From Lachnoclostridium sp. UBA7482 (GTDB lineage Bacteria; Bacillota; Clostridia; Lachnospirales; Lachnospiraceae), in the NCBI GenBank assembly GCA_002479645.1, contig DLOO01000051.1, forward strand, positions 24,810 through 35,755: DNA of 10,946 nt, given 5' to 3'. Every line of letters starts with the position of its first letter. Position 1 is the first letter of the stretch. The position numbers and the translations under genes were made by a program. The notes under the pieces are model-generated. The model searched no databases. It was not told the origin of the DNA and was given only the letters and a program-made list of their open reading frames with translations. Below are positions 6,237 through 10,946 of this stretch, in pieces.

Positions 6237-6875
6237 ATGGAAGAAAAACGCTTTGTGGGTTTTTATAATAAATCAGTAATTATTACATACATGGGACTGG
6301 GCTTTGCCTTTGGCAGTATTTTCCTTTCTTTTCAATACAATTTCCGGTGGGCAATTTTTTGCATTCTGATGTCCGGACTTTGCGATATGTTTGACGGCCC
6401 TGTTGCACGTATGATTAAGCGAACAGACATGGAGAAGGCATTTGGTATTCAGATTGATTCTCTTTGCGATTTGGTTTGCTTTGGTGTTGCGCCTGCGATT
6501 TTGACAATTTGTCTTTATGAGGGCGGCGATACGCAGTTTATCGGTTATATTGCAGGATTTTTGCTTACGCTGTGCGGTTTGATTCGTCTTGCGTATTTTA
6601 ACGTTACCGAGGAAGAACGACAGAAGACAACGACGGAGAGACGTACCATATATCAGGGACTTCCGATTACCAATTCGGCATTGGGTGTTGCGGTTGCCTT
6701 TGTGATTTCCCGCTTTCTTCCGGAAGATATTGTGCCTGAGTTTTTCTCCGGTTTTATGTTGTTTGTCGCATTTTTGTTTGTGTTCAATTTCCCGGTACCG
6801 AAGGCTCACGGAAAGGGTCTGATTCCGGTAATTATCGTTGCATTGCTTTTGTTTGCCGGAGTTTTGTTACTGTAG
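6237..6875 (+). CDS. pssA: CDP-diacylglycerol-serine O-phosphatidyltransferase
   Basis: This integral membrane enzyme joins CDP-diacylglycerol and L-serine to give phosphatidylserine and CMP, the first step to phosphatidylethanolamine. The 212-residue protein carries the CDP-alcohol phosphotransferase motif: D50-x2-D53-G54-x2-A57-R58, then G70-x3-D74-x3-D78. The stretch between AR and G is 11 residues, longer than the textbook 8-9, but FGIQIDSLCDLVCFG is typical of PssA. About six membrane segments follow one another through residue 211. The ATG at 6237 has GGGAG 8 bases upstream. The next gene, psd, uses its product, which confirms the assignment over other phosphatidyltransferases (PgsA, Cls-like). 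A near-ideal promoter suggests high constitutive expression. Confidence 0.95.
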   Translation: MEEKRFVGFYNKSVIITYMGLGFAFGSIFLSFQYNFRWAIFCILMSGLCDMFDGPVARMIKRTDMEKAFGIQIDSLCDLVCFGVAPAILTICLYEGGDTQFIGYIAGFLLTLCGLIRLAYFNVTEEERQKTTTERRTIYQGLPITNSALGVAVAFVISRFLPEDIVPEFFSGFMLFVAFLFVFNFPVPKAHGKGLIPVIIVALLLFAGVLLL

Positions 6876-6919
6876 AGTTAAGAGGATGGGATTCCTTGAA
6901 AACGAAGAATGGAGGCAGC

Positions 6920-7801
6920 ATGGAGAACGTATTTTATCGTGACCGGGGGGGGAATGAGGTTCCCGTCCCGGCTTCCAATAATCAGATGCTTGAGCGTTTG
7001 TTTTCTAACGTTTTCGGTCGTACCCTTATGAAGCTGGCGTCGTCCAAACCATATTCTGATTTGCAGAGAATGGCTATGAATTCCCGGATGTCCAGCTTTT
7101 TTATTACAAATTTTGTTCATAGGAACGGCATTAAACTTCGGGAGTACGAGAAGAAAAAGTTTGTATCGTTTCACGATTTTTTTCTCCGACGCATTAAAAA
7201 AGAGAGCCGACCGCTTGCGTTAGGAGACGATATCTTAATGTCTCCGTGCGATTGTAAGGCTTCGGTTTATCCGATTGGCGAAGACAGTTCCTTTGATGTT
7301 AAGGATGTCAATTATACGGTGGGAGAAGTCCTTCGCAATGAAGAACTTGCGAAAGAATATCTTGGTGGATGGTTCTTCCTGCTGCGTCTGTGCGTAGAGG
7401 ATTATCACCATTATCATTATCCGGTTTCGGGAGAGAAAACCGGGGATGTGGATGTTCCCGGAAAGCTTTATACGGTTCATCCGATTATCCACCGGTATGC
7501 GAAGGTTTATCGGGAGAATTCCCGGCGCTATACGATAATTACAACCGCGAATGGAGCACCGGTTCTTGTAATGGAAGTCGGTGCGCTCGGAGTTGGTCGT
7601 ATTGTCAATGAACATCCGCACATCGGCTCGGTGACGCAGGGGGAAGAGATGGGACATTTTGAGTTTGGGGGCTCCACGGTTCTTGTGATGGTTCCAAGAG
7701 ATACCTATATCCCGTCCGAAGAGTTAATTGCCAATACGCAGGATGGATACGAAACCATAGTTAAGATGGGAGAATGTATCGGTTATGAAAACCATTCGTG
7801 A
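6920..7801 (+). CDS. psd: Phosphatidylserine decarboxylase proenzyme
   Basis: Psd decarboxylates phosphatidylserine to phosphatidylethanolamine at the membrane. The proenzyme cuts itself at a Gly-Ser bond and the Ser becomes the pyruvoyl cofactor; here the site is FGGST, with S252 as the new N-terminus of the small chain (about 42 residues). Other landmarks are SPCDC (D111), the DYHHYHYP stretch (161-167) and AKVYRENSRRY. Length is 293 residues from the ATG at 6920, which has GGAGG 4 bases ahead. A TTG at 6896 would add eight residues (MKTKNGGS) and is less likely. The gap to pssA is 44 bases. The stop overlaps holA by 17 bases. Codons 9-11 contain a run of eight G (6945-6952), a possible slippage site. 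The reading frame is intact as given. Confidence 0.94.
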   Translation: MENVFYRDRGGNEVPVPASNNQMLERLFSNVFGRTLMKLASSKPYSDLQRMAMNSRMSSFFITNFVHRNGIKLREYEKKKFVSFHDFFLRRIKKESRPLALGDDILMSPCDCKASVYPIGEDSSFDVKDVNYTVGEVLRNEELAKEYLGGWFFLLRLCVEDYHHYHYPVSGEKTGDVDVPGKLYTVHPIIHRYAKVYRENSRRYTIITTANGAPVLVMEVGALGVGRIVNEHPHIGSVTQGEEMGHFEFGGSTVLVMVPRDTYIPSEELIANTQDGYETIVKMGECIGYENHS

Positions 7802-8771
7802 TCATATTAAGGGACAGAATTTTGCTCCCTGTTACCTGATTTACGGAAAAGAAAATTATCTGAAGCAATTATATCGTGACAAGTTAATTCAGGCGTTGTG
7901 CGGCGGCAAAGATTCGATGAATTTTACCCGCTACGAAGGAAAGATGCCGGATATTCCCGAGCTTCGGGAATTGATGAACACGCCCCCGTTTATGGAAGAA
8001 CGTCGAGTGATTCTTCTGGAGAATACAGGGGCGTTTCGTGCTTCCTGTGACTTGCCCGATGAAGTGAAGAATATGCCGGAATTCACGTATCTGATTTTCG
8101 TTGAGACAGAAGTGGATAAGCGGAATAAGTTGTTTCAGGCAGTCAAGGAGATTGGCTATACTTCGGAAATGAACGGTCTTTCCGAAGAGGATTGCAAGCT
8201 CTTTGTGGCTTCACAGCTCAAGAAAGACAATCTGATGATTTCCGAGCAAAGTGCCGGATATTTTCTGGATCTGTGCGGTTCAAACCTGGTTATGATTCAG
8301 AGCGAGCTCGCTAAGCTGTCTGCGTATTGCTCGGGGAAACAAACCGTGGAAAAAGAAGATATTGATCGGATTTGTACGGTTGTGACAGAGGGTCGGATCT
8401 TTTGGATGATGGATGCAATGATGGAGCATAAAAAGAATCGCGCATTGAAATTGTACGGCGATTTACTGGCGCTTCACGAAAAACCGATGCAGATTCTGTA
8501 TCACCTGAACCGTAGTTTTTTGCAGCTGGCACAGGTAAGCGCATTGCTGGAGCACGGAAACAGCCCGGCAGATGTTGCTAAGCAGCTTTCGCTGGCGCCG
8601 TTCATTGTAACGAAGTATCAGCGGTTGAAAAAAGGATTTACACCAAGAGAACTGAAAAATGCAGTGAATTTTGGAACAGAGCTGGAACATAAAGTAAAAA
8701 TCGGTGATATGGATGAATCGATGGCAGTGGAGATGTTTCTGATCAAATACAGTTCTGAAAAGAAAGCATAA
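7785..8771 (+). CDS. holA: DNA polymerase III delta subunit (clamp loader)
   Basis: HolA is the delta subunit of the clamp loader; it opens the beta sliding clamp at replication forks. The 328-residue protein starts MKTIRDHIKGQNFAPCYLIYGKENYL, matching the family opening, with the degenerate AAA+ domain lacking a Walker A. MNTPPFMEERRVILLEN (about 65-81) is the usual FFxxxRLVxxxx-type clamp-binding region. The C-terminal half, including EKPMQILYHLNRSFLQL and the SLAPFIVTKYQRL stretch, is the collar domain. The ATG lies 17 bases inside psd; GGGAGA (7768-7773) is 11 bases away, and coupling to psd translation is likely. In B. subtilis holA sits close to comEC and next to rpsT; here a 6.4-kb block separates it from comEC. 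Confidence 0.93.
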   Translation: MKTIRDHIKGQNFAPCYLIYGKENYLKQLYRDKLIQALCGGKDSMNFTRYEGKMPDIPELRELMNTPPFMEERRVILLENTGAFRASCDLPDEVKNMPEFTYLIFVETEVDKRNKLFQAVKEIGYTSEMNGLSEEDCKLFVASQLKKDNLMISEQSAGYFLDLCGSNLVMIQSELAKLSAYCSGKQTVEKEDIDRICTVVTEGRIFWMMDAMMEHKKNRALKLYGDLLALHEKPMQILYHLNRSFLQLAQVSALLEHGNSPADVAKQLSLAPFIVTKYQRLKKGFTPRELKNAVNFGTELEHKVKIGDMDESMAVEMFLIKYSSEKKA

Positions 8772-8778
8772 AAAGGAA

Positions 8779-8807
8779 TTGCATTATGAAAGGTTTTCGG
8801 ATATAAT
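8779..8807 (+). promoter_or_regulatory. Candidate promoter of tRNA-Ser
   Basis: TATAAT (8802-8807) lies 14 bases before the tRNA 5' end. A weak -35, TTGCAT (8779-8784), lies at the ideal 17-base spacing. The predicted start is 7-9 bases before the mature tRNA. Confidence 0.65.
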
Positions 8808-8821
8808 AGATACGTTGTCAT

Positions 8822-8910
8822 GGAGGAATACCCAAGTGGCTGAAGGGTCTGGCTTCGAACACCAGTAGGTCGGTAACACCGGCGCAAGGGTTCAAATCCC
8901 TTTTCCTCCG
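8822..8910 (+). tRNA. tRNA-Ser (anticodon CGA)
   Basis: The 89-base gene folds as a class II tRNA that reads UCG codons. The acceptor stem is GGAGGAA (8822-8828) with TTCCTCC (8903-8909) and discriminator G8910, the D stem is CCC/GGG, and the anticodon loop is TTCGAAC. A long variable arm, GTCGGT-AAC-ACCGGC, is diagnostic for serine. The T arm is AAGGG-TTCAAAT-CCCTT. The 3' CCA is not encoded (TAC follows). The last anticodon-stem pair is C-A rather than a Watson-Crick pair (CTGGC against ACCAG). Confidence 0.96.
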
Positions 8911-8919
8911 TACGATAGA

Positions 8920-8947
8920 GCAGCTGCAGGGATGCGGCTGCTTTTTT
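8920..8947 (+). terminator. Rho-independent terminator after tRNA-Ser
   Basis: GCAGCTGCA (8920-8928), loop GGGA and TGCGGCTGC (8933-8941) form a 9-bp stem with one G-T pair, directly followed by six T (8942-8947). It ends the tRNA transcript and probably read-through from holA. Confidence 0.92.
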
Positions 8948-8971
8948 AATCTTGTATAAGAAAATTGCAAT

Positions 8972-9000
8972 AAAAAAAGAGCTGACGAATAAATCAGCTC
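8972..9000 (-). terminator. Rho-independent terminator of rpsT
   Basis: On the minus strand GAGCTGA, an 8-base loop and TCAGCTC form a 7-bp stem followed by seven T (plus-strand A run 8972-8978). It lies 14 bases beyond the rpsT stop. It faces the tRNA terminator, so the two converging transcripts are insulated. Confidence 0.92.
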
Positions 9001-9013
9001 CTTTTATCTTTCA

Positions 9014-9277
9014 TTATGCAAGCTTGTTAACAGCAATGGTAAGTCTGGAAACTTTTCTTGCAGCGGTATTCTTATGAAGAATCCCCTTTGCAGCAGCCTT
9101 ATCAATAGCAACAACAGCAGCCTTGAGACAATCAGCAGCCAAAGTCTTGTCGCCGGCAGCCACAGCAGCGTCAACTTTCTTTACCAATGTCTTAAGCTTG
9201 GACTTGATGATACGATTTCTTAAGGTCTTAGTCTCGATAACCTTAATTCTCTTCTTTGCAGATTTGATATTTGCCAT
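9014..9277 (-). CDS. rpsT: 30S ribosomal protein S20
   Basis: S20 binds 16S rRNA early in assembly of the small ribosomal subunit. The 87-residue, Lys- and Ala-rich protein has the standard opening MANIKSAKKRIKVIETKTLRN and the ending GILHKNTAARKVSRL before a short tail, at the usual family length. GGGAGG lies 8 bases before the ATG. It stands alone on the minus strand between holA and gpr, the same position it has in Bacillus, with its own promoter, a structured leader and a terminator. Confidence 0.97.
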   Translation of the reverse strand: MANIKSAKKRIKVIETKTLRNRIIKSKLKTLVKKVDAAVAAGDKTLAADCLKAAVVAIDKAAAKGILHKNTAARKVSRLTIAVNKLA

Positions 9278-9305
9278 CTTGCAAACCTCCCGTTATTTAC
9301 TGGTT

Positions 9306-9332
9306 TTTATTCTCGCATGAATTGCGAATAAA
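9306..9332 (-). promoter_or_regulatory. Stem-loop in the rpsT leader
   Basis: On the minus strand TTTATTCGCA, loop ATTCA and TGCGA-GA-ATAAA form a 10-bp stem with a two-base bulge. A second small hairpin, TCCG-TGTC-CGGA, lies just 5' of it. Both are inside the roughly 85-base leader of rpsT. S20 is known to control its own synthesis in enterobacteria; an equivalent role here is only a possibility. Confidence 0.4.
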
Positions 9333-9370
9333 GATCCGGACACGGACGTTCTTTACCCACATACACATCT

Positions 9371-9399
9371 ATTCTAGTACAACTGTAGAAGAATGTCAA
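9371..9399 (-). promoter_or_regulatory. Sigma-A promoter of rpsT
   Basis: Read on the minus strand, TTGACA (9399-9394), a 17-base spacer and TAGAAT (9376-9371) make a near-ideal housekeeping promoter. The predicted start is near 9364, about 87 bases before the rpsT ATG. Confidence 0.88.
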
Positions 9400-9431
9400 A
9401 TGTTTTTTATAAGTTATTGCTGATTTTTATA

Positions 9432-9461
9432 GAATTTTTCGGCATTATACAGCGAATACTA
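9432..9461 (+). promoter_or_regulatory. Candidate forespore (sigma-G-like) promoter of gpr
   Basis: GAATT (9432-9436), an 18-base spacer and AATACTA (9455-9461) resemble the sigma-G pattern (GNATR, N18, CATNNTA) with one mismatch in each box. A second possible -10, CATTATA (9443-9449), lacks a good -35. No sigma-A promoter is visible upstream of gpr. The predicted start near 9468 leaves just enough leader for the GGGAGG at 9475. Confidence 0.4.
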
Positions 9462-9491
9462 GCATAAAGAATGCGGGAGGATTATGCTGGT

Positions 9492-10385
9492 ATGATGAAT
9501 GCGCACACGGACCTTGCCATAGAGTTAAAGGAACAGCTGGAAGCATCGGCAAGTGATAAAAAGGGCTACTGCTTTTCGGAAGAAATCGAGGCGGAAGGTA
9601 AAATCAGAATTTCACGTGTCGAAATTCTGAATAAAGTGGGGGAAAGACAATTTGGGCGTGAAAAAGGGACTTATATTACAATTGAAGTTCCGGAGATTCA
9701 TCAAGGGGGGAGCGACTTACAGAAACAGGTTGTTAAGACCATTGTCAATCAGCTTCGCAGTCTTCCGATATGGGATAAGCGTAACATTTTGCTTGTCGGA
9801 ATCGGAAATCGGGAGATTACTTCGGATGCGTTAGGACCGTTTGCGGTTTCCTCTACCTGTGTTAACCGGCACAGAAATATTTTTCTCAATTTGACAGACA
9901 GTGAATATAATGTTAGTGCCCTGGTTCCCGGCGTTATGTCGCAGACCGGGATGGAGTCGTCGGATATTATTCGGGGAGTGATTGCCGAGACGCATCCCGA
10001 CCTGGTGATTGTTGTAGATGCGCTTGCTTCGAGAAGTGTTCACCGGGTAAACAGAACCGTTCAAATCTGCAATACCGGTATTGCGCCGGGGAGTGGGCTG
10101 AAGAACAATCGTACGGCTCTGAACCAAGCCTCGTTGGGTGTTCCCGTAATTGCCATCGGTGTTCCTACCGTTGTCAGCACGCTGACCATCTTAGCTGATT
10201 TGCTGGACGTAATCGAGAATGGCAAGTGGAAGGAACAGGTGCTGTCGGGACTCCCGGAGGAATTTGCCAGAAGTGAGTCGGACATGTTTGTTACAACCAA
10301 GAATATTGACGAGGAGGTTCAATGCCTAAGTATTATCATTTCACACGCTATCGAGGTCTGTTACGGACTTACCGAAGATATGTAA
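9492..10385 (+). CDS. gpr: GPR germination endopeptidase (SASP protease)
   Basis: GPR is made in the forespore as an inactive zymogen and, on germination, cuts the small acid-soluble proteins that coat spore DNA. It is an unusual aspartic-type protease; the two key acids are visible as D112 in SDALGPFAV and D176 in VVDALASRS. The N-terminal propeptide region NAHTDLAIE matches the RTDLAVE autoprocessing site of Bacillus GPR. Other landmarks are GIGNREITSDALGP, PGVMSQTGMES and NTGIAPGSGLKNNR. I place the start at ATG 9492 (297 residues): GGGAGG (9475-9480) precedes it by 11 bases. The upstream in-frame ATG at 9471 has no Shine-Dalgarno and would almost coincide with the predicted transcription start. 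The next codon at 9495 is also ATG. The 3' end overlaps spoIIP by 64 bases. Confidence 0.93.
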   Translation: MMNAHTDLAIELKEQLEASASDKKGYCFSEEIEAEGKIRISRVEILNKVGERQFGREKGTYITIEVPEIHQGGSDLQKQVVKTIVNQLRSLPIWDKRNILLVGIGNREITSDALGPFAVSSTCVNRHRNIFLNLTDSEYNVSALVPGVMSQTGMESSDIIRGVIAETHPDLVIVVDALASRSVHRVNRTVQICNTGIAPGSGLKNNRTALNQASLGVPVIAIGVPTVVSTLTILADLLDVIENGKWKEQVLSGLPEEFARSESDMFVTTKNIDEEVQCLSIIISHAIEVCYGLTEDM

Positions 10386-10946
10386 AGCGTTTCGGGGCGC
10401 TGGTGGGAATCGTGTGCGCGGTTCCGATTATTTTCAGCATTTTTCCGAACTTTCTTGCACGTGCGGCAGCGGAAGCGCTTGCGCAAAATGAGCAGTGCAT
10501 CCCCGAAAGAGGAGCTGCGTCTATGGATTATCCGAAATTCCTCTGGGCAGATTCGTTTCACGATTACCGAAATGACGGGAAATCCGGGATAGAAGAGAAT
10601 CCTTTGCAGGAAGCAGAAGTCTCCGCACGTGATATCATTGTCTATGACGGGAAGAAAAGCTGCTTTTATGTGAGGGACGATAAAAAACAGACGTCGGAAA
10701 AGCCGAATAAACAAGAGCAGAACCAAGTGGTGAACCATTCCGAACTGCTGGAGGCAATCGCAAAGAACTACACATTTGAACGGCTCCGGCAGGAGTATTA
10801 CGTTGTTGACCCAAGCACCTGTTTTCCGGAAGGAATTACTACGGTTGACGAGCTGCTTCGCATGGATTTATCTCTGGCGAAGAAAAAAGAGCCGCAGATT
10901 TTGATTTTTCATACCCATTCTTCAGAAGCCTATGCCGACAGTCGTG
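10322..10946 (+). CDS. spoIIP: Stage II sporulation protein P, 3' truncated by window edge
   Basis: SpoIIP is a mother-cell membrane-anchored amidase and endopeptidase that, with SpoIID and SpoIIM, degrades septal peptidoglycan during forespore engulfment. About 208 residues are visible and the frame is open to the window end. A basic N-terminus (MPKYYHFTRYRGLLRTYRRY) precedes one membrane segment (about residues 25-46), then a variable linker (about 50-150) rich in charged residues. The start of the catalytic domain is marked by LIFHTHSSEAY, where H197 is the expected zinc ligand. GAGGAGG (10311-10317) precedes ATG 10322 by 4 bases; no better start exists, since the next GTG (codon 28) would cut the membrane segment. 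The gene therefore starts 64 bases inside gpr. The gpr-spoIIP order is conserved in spore formers. Confidence 0.9.
   Translation, partial: MPKYYHFTRYRGLLRTYRRYVKRFGALVGIVCAVPIIFSIFPNFLARAAAEALAQNEQCIPERGAASMDYPKFLWADSFHDYRNDGKSGIEENPLQEAEVSARDIIVYDGKKSCFYVRDDKKQTSEKPNKQEQNQVVNHSELLEAIAKNYTFERLRQEYYVVDPSTCFPEGITTVDELLRMDLSLAKKKEPQILIFHTHSSEAYADSR

Noticed and set aside
5705..6237. Minus-strand ORFs over the end of lrgB and the pssA leader
   Set aside because: Most of their length is a shadow of lrgB, and one runs antisense through the tandem repeats and consensus promoter of pssA; no domain seen.
6273..6809. Minus-strand ORF of 178 codons inside pssA
   Set aside because: It lies under the pssA frame with all catalytic residues intact; the Lys/Asn/Cys-rich product resembles no known protein.
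6896..6919. TTG start for psd
   Set aside because: The ATG at 6920 has GGAGG directly upstream; the extra MKTKNGGS is not a family feature.
9471..9491. Upstream ATG for gpr
   Set aside because: It lacks a Shine-Dalgarno and coincides with the predicted transcription start; GGGAGG lies downstream of it and serves the ATG at 9492.
1..10946. CRISPR array, prophage, toxin-antitoxin pair or full insertion sequence
   Set aside because: No regularly spaced repeats, phage structural genes, paired small ORFs with toxin motifs or transposase frames were found on either strand.

Overview
The window looks chromosomal, from an endospore-forming, low-to-moderate-GC Firmicute. A clostridial (Lachnospiraceae-like) origin is most likely, but this is inferred from protein style only. 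Support comes from the sporulation genes gpr and spoIIP, strong AGGAGG-type ribosome binding sites, sigma-A-type promoters, and the order comEC ... holA - rpsT(-) - gpr - spoIIP, which matches the comEC-holA-rpsT-gpr-spoIIP-lepA neighbourhood of Bacillus subtilis.

Layout. Positions 1-1329 hold the 3' part of comEC, a DNA-uptake channel. Positions 1352-3920 hold an OmpR-type response regulator, a BcrA/LanF-type ABC ATPase with a Glu in place of the Q-loop Gln, and an ABC-2 permease. Positions 3971-4105 hold a previously unlabelled 115-bp MITE-like element. It has 27/29-bp terminal inverted repeats, two internal hairpins and a perfect 10-bp target duplication. It sits in the leader of the next gene. 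Positions 4124-6043 hold a short one-TM histidine kinase that overlaps a TTG-started lrgA/cidA gene, which in turn overlaps lrgB. Positions 6139-8771 hold pssA, psd and holA behind a perfect-consensus sigma-A promoter preceded by a 13-bp tandem repeat. Positions 8822-8910 hold tRNA-Ser(CGA) with its own promoter and terminator. Positions 8972-9399 hold rpsT on the minus strand with terminator and promoter. Positions 9492-10946 hold gpr and the 5' part of spoIIP, which overlap by 64 bp.

How it may work together. The regulator, ABC transporter and kinase have the composition of peptide-antibiotic sensing and resistance modules (BcrAB, LanFEG, Cpr type). A TTAAG direct repeat at the -35 position of the ABC promoter is a candidate binding site for the regulator. 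The kinase is translationally tied to lrgAB rather than to its presumed regulator, so one transcript may carry both sensing and a membrane transporter (holin-like or pyruvate facilitator). The following pssA-psd pair makes phosphatidylethanolamine. The block from 1330 to about 7780 lies between comEC and holA, which are near neighbours in B. subtilis, so it is probably a lineage-specific envelope cassette. No stretch over 300 bases lacks a gene. No CRISPR array, prophage or full-length insertion sequence was seen.
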